From the NCBI RefSeq assembly GCF_003058165.1, contig NZ_QBUC01000018.1, positions 21,535 to 85,534 of the forward strand: DNA of 64,000 nucleotides, in the 5' to 3' direction. The stretch is from Paenisporosarcina sp. OV554 (GTDB lineage Bacteria; Bacillota; Bacilli; Bacillales_A; Planococcaceae). The translations under genes and the position numbers were made by a program. Positions 17,963 through 26,175 of the stretch are shown here, piece by piece. The notes beneath the pieces are model-generated. The model did no database searches, was not told the DNA's origin, and saw only the letters and a list, made by a program, of their open reading frames with translations. Each line of letters begins with the position of its first letter. Positions within the stretch are counted from its first letter, which is position 1.

Positions 17963-17991
17963 ATTATAGACAAAACAGAAGAGTCTGTTAA
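17963..17991 (-). promoter_or_regulatory. promoter of the Vpr-like protease gene
   Basis: -35 TTAACA (17986-17991) and a perfect -10 TATAAT (17963-17968) are 17 nt apart. The leader to the ATG is about 100 nt. The adjacent HTH-TPR regulator could act here, but I see no clear operator. Confidence 0.65.
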
Positions 17992-18150
17992 TTTGGAAAA
18001 CAACGGTCATTTAAAGTCAGATTTTGTGCTTTTCAGGGGATTTTTCTCGAAAAAACAAACAAATACTCGAAAAAAACATTGATTATCGTATGTTTTTAAA
18101 CTTTGGAAAATTTCTAAAAATCAAAACATATTACAGATTTAATCACCAAA

Positions 18151-18182
18151 AAAAAGGACAACTGGTTCACAATTGTCCTTTT
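18151..18182 (-). terminator. terminator after the HTH-TPR regulator
   Basis: On the - strand AAAAGGACAA pairs with TTGTCCTTTTTTTT. It begins 18 nt past the regulator's stop, so the protease gene beyond it is transcribed separately. Confidence 0.85.
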
Positions 18183-18200
18183 CATCTATTAAAATACTCA

Positions 18201-19493
18201 TTACTTCTCTAATAACCTCAAGTTCTCAAGCGTCACAGGATTCCCAATATTATGAAGCGCATTTTTAAGAATCCGATTGGATGCTAGAAGATAATGATTA
18301 ACGGAAGTCAGATCTTTTTTTTCCTTATAATACGCTGTTATCATATCTAAATATTTTATCGCTCTTCTGAAATGCATACGCCGTTCGAGTGTCGGCAGCC
18401 CATGCTTAATTAAATATTGGACAAGCGTCTTTTTATCTCCCAGGGCTTCAAGATAAAGTATTTTTTGTTCTACATACATTGGTGATTTTCGGTCTTGGAA
18501 GGAATCCAATTCTTGTTTTAACAGCGCGGCCGCCTTTTCATGTTCATTAAATTCGGTAAGCGCTTCTGCGAAACTTGAGACGGTCACATAATAGGAGAGT
18601 GTATATTTTTGCTTTAAATCAAGGGATTTAGAGAAATATTCGAGCATCTTTTGAAAATTTCCTTGTCTGTGATACAAGAATCCTAGGTTATGAAGAGCGA
18701 TTGCTTTCATGTCTGTATTCCGCAGTAATTCAGCGTCACTTAAGACGAGAACGAGCATTTGATCCGCTCGCTCAAATTTACCGATGTATATTAAATTAAC
18801 GGCTATAATGATTTTTACATGTACAATACGTAATATATTGTTCGTATCTTGCAAAACGCGCAATGCCTTGTTTGCATAATGAAGAGACAAAGAATACTGA
18901 TACAAAAGGCCATGCGTTGCCGCTCTATAGTAATAATAATCAGTGATTTTTTCACTATATTGTACTGCTTTGTCTTCTAAACGATTCAAAATCTCGAGCG
19001 ATTGTACGTATTGTTGTTTGTGACCATAATAAATGGCTTGAAGGAAATCCCATACATACGCCTCAAATGAAGAATACTTTGCTACATCCTTTTTCATTTT
19101 CGATGATACTTCTTCAAATTCTGAAAATCGATCCAAGAATAATAAGTAACGAAGCATATATAGTTCATATAAATAGATCATCTCCGTGCATTGGACATAT
19201 TCTTTATGCTCCAATAGCTCTTTATATAATGCTGCCGCTTTCTCTTTTTGAAGCCGTTCCATAGCATCATAAAAAAGTTCTAGCTGTCGTTTTAGAAGCT
19301 GTGTTTTTTTATTTTCTTCCTCAATGGATATATGCAATCTCTCACATAGCAATTGTAACGTTTTTGTATTTGCTTCTTTGAAATTGTTTTCGATTCTACT
19401 CAGGTGACTAACAGAACAAATCCCGTGGCAAAGCTGTTCCTGTGTCTTATGCTGCTTCTTGCGGTGATAATAAATGATTTTCCCTATAGACAT
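18201..19493 (-). CDS. HTH-XRE/TPR regulator, RRNPP-like
   Basis: A 430-aa protein from ATG 19493 (MSIGKIIYYHRKKQHKTQEQ); an in-frame start 14 codons upstream has no ribosome site. Residues 1-60 form an XRE-type helix-turn-helix (SVSHLSRIENNFKEANTKTLQ). The rest is helical with TPR-like repeats (AIALHNLGFLYHRQGNFQKMLEYFSKSL). This layout is that of peptide-sensing RRNPP regulators such as NprR and PlcR, which control exoproteases in Bacillus. It lies back of the Vpr-like protease gene in the same orientation. I find no cognate propeptide gene, so peptide sensing is inference. Confidence 0.8.
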   Translation of the reverse strand: MSIGKIIYYHRKKQHKTQEQLCHGICSVSHLSRIENNFKEANTKTLQLLCERLHISIEEENKKTQLLKRQLELFYDAMERLQKEKAAALYKELLEHKEYVQCTEMIYLYELYMLRYLLFLDRFSEFEEVSSKMKKDVAKYSSFEAYVWDFLQAIYYGHKQQYVQSLEILNRLEDKAVQYSEKITDYYYYRAATHGLLYQYSLSLHYANKALRVLQDTNNILRIVHVKIIIAVNLIYIGKFERADQMLVLVLSDAELLRNTDMKAIALHNLGFLYHRQGNFQKMLEYFSKSLDLKQKYTLSYYVTVSSFAEALTEFNEHEKAAALLKQELDSFQDRKSPMYVEQKILYLEALGDKKTLVQYLIKHGLPTLERRMHFRRAIKYLDMITAYYKEKKDLTSVNHYLLASNRILKNALHNIGNPVTLENLRLLEK

Positions 19494-19702
19494 AAAGCAC
19501 CCCACCCTAGTTATCTGACTTTTTTTATCATTCATTATACTACATGAAGTTGAAAAACGACGAAGAGAAGAAAATGTTATTATTTCTGTGGAATTTATAG
19601 AAAGAACAGCGTTTCCATGACTTTTTCTATTTCATAAGAAATGAATCTCTTTTCTCAAGAACTAAAAAACTACATGTCTCTAATGGTTCTCTAACAGTTA
19701 GC

Positions 19703-19745
19703 AAAAAAAGAGTAGGTTTGGAAAATATCCAACCTACTCTTTTTT
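19703..19745. terminator. bidirectional terminator
   Basis: AAAAAAGAGTAGGTT pairs with AACCTACTCTTTTTT. It ends the alarmone synthetase gene on the - strand. Confidence 0.85.
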
Positions 19746-19781
19746 ACTTAGCTTGCCATTTATTGTCTCTGTTTTCATTAT

Positions 19782-20441
19782 TTATCCATTTGAATCTGTT
19801 TCACTAGATAGTAGTTGAATTCTTAATTTAGACATTTCTTTGTCCAGTAACGAGGAAGCATTGGATAGCTCAATTAATTGTTTTTGAGCTTCTTCCGGTA
19901 TCGATTCACCTTGATATTTATAGTTGAGTTTATGTTCTGTTGATGCCCAAAAATCCATAGCGGATGTTCGGATTTGGATTTCTGCGGGAACCCATATCAC
20001 TTCATTAGATAAGATGACTTGCGTTTCTACAACAAGATGAAGGCTTTTGTAGCCACTCTTTTTAGGTTCTTTAATATAGTCTTTTACTCTAATCATGCGA
20101 ATATCTTCACGCTGCTCGATATGTTCCTTCAGCAAATATACATCATCAATAAAGCTAGTGACAATTCGTACTCCGACAATATCTCGTATTTCTTGTTTAA
20201 TAGATTCTTGAGTCAGCGGAATTTCTTTATTTTCAATCTTCTCAACCAATGACATAATAGTTTTCAAGCGTGTTTTCATATGCTCGATGGGAGAGTATCC
20301 GTGTTTCGATTTCCATTCAAGATCAATAATATTGAAATCACTCTTCAACTCATATAATGCCATCTCATATGGGATGAAAAAGCCTTTCCAGTTTTTTAAA
20401 ACCGTTTGCACTAAATCGATCTTATGTGTCTCTTGATACAT
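19782..20441 (-). CDS. small alarmone synthetase (RelQ/RelP type GTP pyrophosphokinase)
   Basis: A 219-aa single-domain (p)ppGpp synthetase without the HD hydrolase, TGS or ACT domains of long Rel. Visible motifs: DIVGVRIVTSFIDDVYLL, VKDYIKEPKKSGYKSLHLVV (G-loop region and conserved Tyr-Lys-Ser) and EIQIRTSAMDFWASTEHKLN. It transfers pyrophosphate from ATP to GDP/GTP in the cytoplasm. The ATG at 20441 is eight bases from AAGGGG; an in-frame GTG at 20450 would overlap the ribosome site. I cannot decide between the SAS1 and SAS2 classes. Confidence 0.85.
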   Translation of the reverse strand: MYQETHKIDLVQTVLKNWKGFFIPYEMALYELKSDFNIIDLEWKSKHGYSPIEHMKTRLKTIMSLVEKIENKEIPLTQESIKQEIRDIVGVRIVTSFIDDVYLLKEHIEQREDIRMIRVKDYIKEPKKSGYKSLHLVVETQVILSNEVIWVPAEIQIRTSAMDFWASTEHKLNYKYQGESIPEEAQKQLIELSNASSLLDKEMSKLRIQLLSSETDSNG

Positions 20442-20666
20442 ATTAAACACCCCTTGATTAAAATCACACTTTATTATTCTGTCATCATATCACAGGTGGT
20501 TTGAATCGGATATATGAGAATGACTAGCCAGTGGATGAAATGGAAGTGTAATCGTGTTGTAGAAACAAGCTAAATTGAAGAACGTTTGAGCTCCCCACAA
20601 CTGCGAGAAATCCATTATCTTTACCCTTTCTTACTTCAAAAACATTGAGGCCGACACCCATCGTTC

Positions 20667-20692
20667 TTCAACTAAAGCACCCGTTAGTTTAA
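20667..20692. repeat. TTCAACTAA palindromic repeat
   Basis: Left arm TTCAACTAA, loop AGCACCCG, right arm TTAGTTTAA with one mismatch. It is the only recognisable item in the 20442-20796 gap. Confidence 0.8.
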
Positions 20693-20823
20693 GTACATTA
20701 CTTCACAATGTTTAGTTTTGATAGTCCAGTTAAATAATCCTTTTACTTCTTTTCAACATATAATATTTAGACCCTAACTTAAAGGAGTGAAATAACATAG
20801 GATTTTTTCAGCCCGAGGGAACA

Positions 20824-21072
20824 ATGGCACCAACTTCCCCTCCCCCACCTCTCATACCAACAAAACCTTCTGTATCCTATATAATTGACTGTGTATATCA
20901 AAACACTTATGTATGGCTTATAAATGGGGACCAATTCTGGTTTTACCCAACTCGCGTGGAATATGGTGAAGTATCTGGATATAGATGGAACGGTTCCTTC
21001 TGGCAATTCTACGGAATTGACCCAAGATTTATAGATGCTGTTGCCTGTTATCCTACTCCTACCCTTTACTAA
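20824..21072 (+). CDS. small Pro-rich N-terminus, aromatic C-terminus protein
   Basis: An 82-aa protein with a proline-rich start (MAPTSPPPPLIPTKP) and an aromatic, Cys-flanked core (DCVYQNTYVWLINGDQFWFY, then GYRWNGSFWQFYGIDPRFI). I recall similar short proteins in Bacillales with no known function. The ATG at 20824 has GAGG five bases upstream. The frame, however, extends in phase to an ATA at 20797 that sits nine bases after a strong AAGGAG, giving GFFQPEGT in front; the natural start may have been an ATG there. A terminator follows. Confidence 0.6.
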   Translation: MAPTSPPPPLIPTKPSVSYIIDCVYQNTYVWLINGDQFWFYPTRVEYGEVSGYRWNGSFWQFYGIDPRFIDAVACYPTPTLY

Positions 21073-21077
21073 AATCC

Positions 21078-21117
21078 AAAAAGCCTTTTGGTAATTAAAA
21101 ACCTGAAGGCTTTTTCT
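21078..21117 (+). terminator. intrinsic terminator
   Basis: AAAAAGCCTT pairs with AAGGCTTTTT around a long AT-rich loop, directly after the small Pro-rich gene. Confidence 0.8.
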
Positions 21118-21535
21118 TTTGTAATAGGCTTAAAATGAATACACATTTTCGCGATATAATCCATTCAAAGTAGTATTAAATATTTCATTAACCTGCCTCT
21201 ATAAAAATTGATGTATCAACGGTTTGCACCACTTTGTGATGTTGAGTAAATATTTTTTGAAATAGTTTATAAACAGAGTCTTGAATTTCTCGTTTTTATT
21301 ACCAAATACAGCTTACGCTTCGCTAAAACTAATGGAAATCATTAGCTTTTTTATCCACTATGTGATGCACAATGGATCTCTGCGATGCTTAAGAAGACGT
21401 ACCCTCCCATGTCTCTTGGCGTCGGTGTGCTGACATTCCTTCGTTCGGTCTATTCATAAGGCAGGTCTTAGTTTAGTTATGTTGCTGGCTTCTCCGAGTC
21501 ATCCTTCTGTTATAGGTCTCGATGATAAGAAATGT

Positions 21536-21895
21536 TTACGCTGTCTCTGCGAGACAGTGGAGATCCTTCATCATGTATTGTTCGTTAAAACGGACTTTCT
21601 TTTTGCAAATACCATGTAATATTTTCAGTAATTTACCACAGAGCACTACCATCGATTGCTTCCTTCGTAAGGGATTCTGTTGGCGTGTTGCGTAGTATTC
21701 ATGAAGCTGTTTAAACGCTGTGTTATGACGAATGAGTGGAACCATTACTTTGAAAAGTATATATCTGAGTTTCTTTCGTCCTCGTTTCGAGATATATTTT
21801 TGTCCCTTATGTTGACGAGACGAGTTTTCACGGAGTGTTAATCCCGCTAGTTTGATAAGTTGGCGTGGATTTTCATAAAGTGAAAAGCAATTCAT
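21536..21895 (-). mobile_element. IS110-family transposase, C-terminal remnant
   Basis: A 119-aa ORF matches the C-terminal (Transposase_20) part of IS110 transposases: PRQLIKLAGLTLRENSS, HKGQKYISKRGRKKLRYILF, MVPLIRHNTAFKQLHEYY and NPLRRKQSMVVLCGKLLKIL. Full-length proteins are about 400 aa; the N-terminal DEDD catalytic domain is missing, cut at about 21880 where the SDR gene's upstream DNA begins. It cannot transpose by itself. The 21118-21535 stretch has no gene and may include the old element's end, but I cannot place a boundary. Confidence 0.82.
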
Positions 21896-21924
21896 TATAT
21901 TTTAAGAATAGAGGTTTAATAGCA

Positions 21925-22845
21925 ATGGAGAGTATAATTACGAATAAGTGGACAGTGAAAGGAAAGTACGTGGTAATTACCGGGGCCACCAGCGGCATTG
22001 GGCTTGCCACAGCCAAAGAGCTCGCGATTCGAGGCGCAAATCTGGGAATCGTCGCGCGTAATCAGACCAAAGCGAATGAAGTAGTAAATCAAATCAAGGC
22101 ATTAACCGGGAATGGAACCACAGTGGATGTGTTCCTAGCTGACATGGCTTCTCAGCAGTCCGTACGTCAAGTTGCTGCCGACATTCTGGCTAGATGCCCG
22201 AAAGTGGATGTCCTAATCAACAATGCCGGTGCCTTGTTCGAAACGCGACAACTAACTGCAGACGGCTTGGAGATGACATGGGCGGTCAACCATCTAGCTC
22301 CCTACCTGCTTACGACACTGCTCCTTGACCGGCTAAAGGAAAATGAGCAATCCCGAGTTATCACAACCGCATCCCACGGTCACAAGATGGCCAAGAAGGG
22401 GATTGATTTTGATGATCTCAGCGCCGAGCGTCTCTATAGCTTCGCCAAAAAGTTCGTTGGCGGCCCTACATTTCGCTACGCGGAGACCAAGCTCGCCAAC
22501 ATCTTGTTCACCTCTGAATTGGCGGGGCGACTGGAGGGAACAGGAGTCACAGCTCACTGCTTCGATCCTGGTCTAGTTTCCACGAACTTTAACCAGAACA
22601 ACGGACTGTTGGCCCGGTTGACCATGTCCGTGATGAATTTGTTCTCCCGAAGCCCTGAGAAAGGTGCCGAAACTTTGGTATGGTTGGCGGACTCAGACGA
22701 AATTACCAGTCACAATGGCCGTTACTACACCGACATGCAAATTACAATCCCATCTGTGCCCGCTCAGAACATGGACGCGGCAAAGCGCTTGTGGGAAGTA
22801 AGCAAGGAACAGATCCAGTGCTCGTACACGATCGATAAAGAGTAG
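21925..22845 (+). CDS. short-chain dehydrogenase/reductase (retinol dehydrogenase-like)
   Basis: A 306-aa SDR. The cofactor motif TGATSGIG is near residue 19, followed by NNAG (LINNAGALFE), the catalytic Ser in TTASHGHK, and YAETK (Tyr about 184, Lys about 188). The layout with AETKLANILFTSELAGRL resembles retinol-dehydrogenase/WW-oxidoreductase-like SDRs. I choose ATG 21925, which has AGAGG upstream; the frame extends further but without a ribosome site. Base composition is visibly richer in GC than its surroundings, and it abuts an IS110 remnant, so acquisition by transfer is likely. Confidence 0.85.
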   Translation: MESIITNKWTVKGKYVVITGATSGIGLATAKELAIRGANLGIVARNQTKANEVVNQIKALTGNGTTVDVFLADMASQQSVRQVAADILARCPKVDVLINNAGALFETRQLTADGLEMTWAVNHLAPYLLTTLLLDRLKENEQSRVITTASHGHKMAKKGIDFDDLSAERLYSFAKKFVGGPTFRYAETKLANILFTSELAGRLEGTGVTAHCFDPGLVSTNFNQNNGLLARLTMSVMNLFSRSPEKGAETLVWLADSDEITSHNGRYYTDMQITIPSVPAQNMDAAKRLWEVSKEQIQCSYTIDKE

Positions 22846-22881
22846 TCCTAAATTACCTGAAAATTGGAGAGTGAACAAACG

Positions 22882-23100
22882 TTGACGCAATTAAATGAAC
22901 CTCAACCTAATAACATTCATGATGAGCGCAGAGAACAGATTAAAAATGCAGCCCTTAAAGTATTTGCACACCGAGGAATCATCGGGACAAAAATGAGTAT
23001 GATTGCTGCTGAGGCCGGTATTAGCCAAGGTCTTTCCTACCGCTATTTCAAATCCAAAGAGAGATATGCTTCGTATGTTGAAAAGTTCCCGATACAATAA
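22882..23100 (+). pseudogene. TetR-family regulator, only the DNA-binding domain remains
   Basis: A 72-aa ORF from a TTG start (GGAG upstream; a TTG at 22864 is also in frame). DERREQIKNAALKVFAHRGI, then MSMIAAEAGISQGLSYRYFKSKE, is a complete TetR helix-turn-helix. The ligand-binding and dimer domain (120 or more residues) is replaced by ASYVEKFPIQ and a stop. TetR proteins bind as dimers, so this remnant is probably inactive. It sits 36 nt past the SDR gene, a usual partner for such a regulator. Confidence 0.75.
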
Positions 23101-23130
23101 CTACTTCTACATCCTTCAAAAATCACCTGC

Positions 23131-23160
23131 TTCTTTAACTAACCTGCCTCTTTAGTTGAA
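23131..23160. repeat. divergent copy of the TTCAACTAA palindromic repeat
   Basis: On the - strand TTCAACTAAA and TTAGTTAAA arms enclose a different loop (GAGGCAGG). The loop differs from the CACCCG type of the other copies. Confidence 0.6.
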
Positions 23161-23257
23161 TAACAATAGCACAAACTTAGACACTACATCCATCATTACA
23201 TTACCATATTATTGATGTACTACCTTTTATTATTAGAAATAATATTTTGTTAAACGT

Positions 23258-23283
23258 AAAAAAGCATTGCTAAAAGCAATGCT
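23258..23283 (-). terminator. terminator of the cyd operon
   Basis: On the - strand AGCATTGC pairs with GCAATGCT around TTTTA-type loop, followed by T6. It lies about 105 nt beyond cydS. Confidence 0.85.
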
Positions 23284-23389
23284 AATTTGTACGTTAATAT
23301 GACGTTATTTGTAATGCATCTGTCGAGTTATTTAAACTTTTTACCACTCAACTGTACGGGTTAAATAAATCTTATCCAAGCGTTTTGAT

Positions 23390-23497
23390 TTATTCTTTTT
23401 CCCGTAAAGGTCCGTCTTTAGGAGCGAACCAAAATGCTGTGATAATCGAGACAATTAAAACGATAAATGGTGCGTAAAACATTAAGAACTCAGTCAT
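23390..23497 (-). CDS. cydS: CydS-like small subunit of cytochrome bd oxidase
   Basis: A 35-aa single-helix membrane protein: MTEFLMFYAPFIVLIVSIIT, then AFWFAPKDGPLREKE. AAAGGAGG is positioned ideally before the ATG at 23497, which is 14 nt past the cydB stop. Size, place and the FxMFYAPF..FW pattern fit CydS of Geobacillus cytochrome bd, a third subunit that packs against CydA near the haems. The assignment rests on memory of that family and on operon position. Confidence 0.82.
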   Translation of the reverse strand: MTEFLMFYAPFIVLIVSIITAFWFAPKDGPLREKE

Positions 23498-23511
23498 GTG
23501 ATTGGCCTCCT

Positions 23512-24543
23512 TTAGGCATGGTAATCCTTGTTTCCACGAACGTAGTCTTTGTTGAATAAGAATAGTCTCAACAATAGATACAACGAAGGAAGCAATAATC
23601 CTAAACCGGCAATAAACGCAACAATTAATGCAATCGCCATCGCTTCGTTGGTAAAGCTATCGTAAATCGTTAAATATGGATACAACAAGTACGGGTAATG
23701 TGAAACCCCGTAACCGAAGAATGCTAAGGCAAACTGACCAGTTAATAAGCCAAATGCTAGACCATAGTTTTTGCGTTTCCAAATGAGCCATACTGTTCCG
23801 ACAAACAGCAAGAAGGACAATCCGAATACCCACCATAAATCCAGGATGCGCGCATAGTGTTCAGGGTTATGACTGCGCAATTCGAAAATGATGCCTCCTG
23901 CTGTTATCATCGTTGGTAAAGACCAGATGAGTGCATATTTCCGTAGTAGATCCGTCGCAGATGAATCTCCCGCTTTATTGGCATACCACGTTAAAAATAC
24001 TGCCGAGATATACAACAATGCGGTTATACTCAATACGACAATACTCCAAGTTAATGGACTCGTAAATAATCCGAAGTAATCTAAGACAGGATTTCCATTT
24101 ACCATGGAAATAAATCCACCTTCAGAAATCGTCAGTACGACGGAAAGTGATGCTGGGATAAATAAACCTGATATCCCGTACATGAACGTATAACCTTTGT
24201 GTCCATATGAACCATACATAGCAAACGCATAATACGAACCGCGTATTGCTAGTAAGACAATCGCTATACTTGCTGGTACCAATAGTGTCGTTCCATAATA
24301 GAAGGCAGTTTTCGGGAAGAATCCGATAACACCAACGAAGAAGAACACTAGAAACACATTAGTTACTTCCCACACAGGTGATAAATAGCGTTCTATAATA
24401 TTCGTTAAAATATGTTCACGTCTTGTTAATGTGTTGTACGCATTGAAAAATCCTGCACCAAAGTCAATCGATGCCACGATAACATAACCGAATAAAAACA
24501 TCCATAAGACGGAAATTCCGATAATTTCGAGTGTCAGTGTCAT
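23512..24543 (-). CDS. cydB: cytochrome bd quinol oxidase subunit II
   Basis: A 343-aa membrane protein with about nine hydrophobic helices. It is the haem-free structural partner of CydA in the high-affinity bd oxidase, which oxidises menaquinol and reduces O2 to water without proton pumping. The N-terminus (TLEIIGISVLWMFLFGYVIVASIDFGAGFF) shows the conserved DFGAG motif of CydB. The ATG overlaps the cydA stop by 4 nt. Confidence 0.93.
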   Translation of the reverse strand: MTLTLEIIGISVLWMFLFGYVIVASIDFGAGFFNAYNTLTRREHILTNIIERYLSPVWEVTNVFLVFFFVGVIGFFPKTAFYYGTTLLVPASIAIVLLAIRGSYYAFAMYGSYGHKGYTFMYGISGLFIPASLSVVLTISEGGFISMVNGNPVLDYFGLFTSPLTWSIVVLSITALLYISAVFLTWYANKAGDSSATDLLRKYALIWSLPTMITAGGIIFELRSHNPEHYARILDLWWVFGLSFLLFVGTVWLIWKRKNYGLAFGLLTGQFALAFFGYGVSHYPYLLYPYLTIYDSFTNEAMAIALIVAFIAGLGLLLPSLYLLLRLFLFNKDYVRGNKDYHA

Positions 24544-25886
24544 GTAATGTCACCGTCCTGTTCTTTACGTCGATCTTCAATTTCTTGTTCAACTGGATTC
24601 TTTTTAAACATACGTCTAAGTACGACAATACTTCCGATTCCAAGGATTAAATAAAGACCTGCGAATAATGCGAGCATAAGATCTACTTGACCACTTGTGG
24701 TTGCAGCATCTTCAGTACGCATAATGCCTCTCAACACCCAAGGTTGGCGACCTACTTCTGCGAACCACCAACCTGCTTCGATTGCGAGCAAAGCAAGAGG
24801 ACCACCTGCAACAAGTATCCAGCGGAACCATTTGGTCTGAACGAACGACCATCTTCTCCAAGTTGCCAAGACATATAACGCCGATAATCCTGTCAGCGAT
24901 ATCCCAATTGTTACCATTAAGTCAAATAAGTAGTGAATATAAAGTGGTGGTACTTCATCTTCAGGGAATTGATCAAGACCCTGAACTTCGGCAAATGGAT
25001 TACCATGTGCCAACACACTGAGTGCATATGGAATTTTAATTGCATACTTCACTTCACCATCGTCTAAAACACCATACATAACCAGTGATGCATTTTCTTC
25101 TGTTTCAAAATGCCATTCAGCGGCAGCTAATTTTTCAGGTTGGTATTCTGCTAAATATTTTCCGGAAAAGTCCCCGATAATAGCAGTTGCTATAGAGAAA
25201 ATCAGCCCTAGTTTTAACGTTAAGAATAATGCTTTTTTGTGATAGATATGATTTGAACCTTTTAACAATCGGTAAGCAGCAATTGATGCTAATACGAATG
25301 CTGACGTCATGTATGCGGTTGCTACAACATGAGCAACCTTAGTAGGCATTGCTGGGTTAAACATTGCTAGTAGTGGGTTAATGTTGATTAATTCCCCATT
25401 TACTAAATCAAATCCTTGTGGCGCGTTCATAAACGAATTTACGATTGTAATGAATACGGCTGAGAAAGATGCCCCAATCGCAACGGGAATAAGGATTAAT
25501 AAATGCTTTTTCTGATTTTCAAAACGATCCCAAGTGTATAAATAAATTCCTAAGAAAATAGCTTCAAAGAAAAAAGCGAACGTTTCCATAAAGAGTGGTA
25601 AAGCAATAACATTACCCGCTAGTTCCATAAAGTTCGGCCACAATAAAGATAGTTGGAGTCCGATGGCTGTCCCTGTTACGACTCCGACGGCAACTGTGAT
25701 TACAAAACCACGAGCCCAGCGTCTTGCAAGTAATATATAATGTTCATCATTTTTCTTAATTCCGACCCACTGAGCAATCATGATCATGAGCGGAACACCT
25801 ACACCAATCGTGGCATAAAGAATATGAAACGATAGTGTCAATTCTGTTAAAATGCGACTAAAGAATACCGCTTCTTCATTTCCCAT
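24540..25886 (-). CDS. cydA: cytochrome bd quinol oxidase subunit I
   Basis: A 448-aa catalytic subunit carrying haems b558, b595 and d. Haem ligands are visible in LSFHILYATIGVGVP (His near residue 18) and KVAHVVATAYMTSAF (His about 185). The GWxxxExGRQPW signature is present as GWWFAEVGRQPWVLRGIMRT. The Q-loop is short, the Bacillus type. Its gene is first in a cydA-cydB-cydS operon behind a Rex-like operator, so expression should rise when NADH accumulates under low oxygen. Confidence 0.95.
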   Translation of the reverse strand: MGNEEAVFFSRILTELTLSFHILYATIGVGVPLMIMIAQWVGIKKNDEHYILLARRWARGFVITVAVGVVTGTAIGLQLSLLWPNFMELAGNVIALPLFMETFAFFFEAIFLGIYLYTWDRFENQKKHLLILIPVAIGASFSAVFITIVNSFMNAPQGFDLVNGELININPLLAMFNPAMPTKVAHVVATAYMTSAFVLASIAAYRLLKGSNHIYHKKALFLTLKLGLIFSIATAIIGDFSGKYLAEYQPEKLAAAEWHFETEENASLVMYGVLDDGEVKYAIKIPYALSVLAHGNPFAEVQGLDQFPEDEVPPLYIHYLFDLMVTIGISLTGLSALYVLATWRRWSFVQTKWFRWILVAGGPLALLAIEAGWWFAEVGRQPWVLRGIMRTEDAATTSGQVDLMLALFAGLYLILGIGSIVVLRRMFKKNPVEQEIEDRRKEQDGDIT

Positions 25887-25901
25887 CTGATTACCCTCCT
25901 A

Positions 25902-25997
25902 TTAACTACCGAAAATCCGACCTAGTATTGACAACATCATAATGGCTGCAACTATAAATACAACCCACATCAATTTTCTCTCATGATTTTTATACAT
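25902..25997 (-). CDS. 31-aa membrane microprotein upstream of cydA
   Basis: The ATG at 25997 follows AGGGTGGTG and opens MYKNHERKLMWVVFIVAAIM, MLSILGRIFGS, stop. It has a charged N-terminus, a single hydrophobic helix of about 18 residues and a GRIFGS tail. It ends 16 nt before the cydA start, and cydA's ribosome site (AGGAGG) lies in the gap, so the two are likely cotranscribed. I do not recognise the family. It could be a further small subunit or assembly factor for the oxidase, which is inference. Confidence 0.6.
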   Translation of the reverse strand: MYKNHERKLMWVVFIVAAIMMLSILGRIFGS

Positions 25998-26087
25998 GTA
26001 GTCACCACCCTTACTTCCTATCATACCCCATTTGAACTTCTTTAAAATAACTGGATGTATCCATTTTGTCACGCACTTGTGAAGGAA

Positions 26088-26105
26088 ATGTGAAAACCAT
26101 CACAA
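26088..26105 (-). promoter_or_regulatory. Rex-like operator of the cyd operon
   Basis: On the - strand TTGTGATGGTTTTCACAT matches the 18-nt Rex palindrome (TTGTGA-N6-TCACAA) at all but the last base. It lies about 90 nt upstream of the first small ORF and between it and the divergent Nudix gene. Rex represses cyd genes in Bacillus until NADH rises. Confidence 0.75.
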
Positions 26106-26175
26106 ATTAATATTGCGAAAGTTTGGATTATTTTGTATTCTAATTAATCATACTTAAATGATAGAGGTGCATAAA

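Noticed and set aside
18139..18201. 20-codon ORF overlapping the regulator's stop (MSILIDEKDNCEPVVLFFGD) as an NprX-like signal propeptide
   Set aside because: It is made largely of the terminator hairpin and has no signal sequence or basic start.
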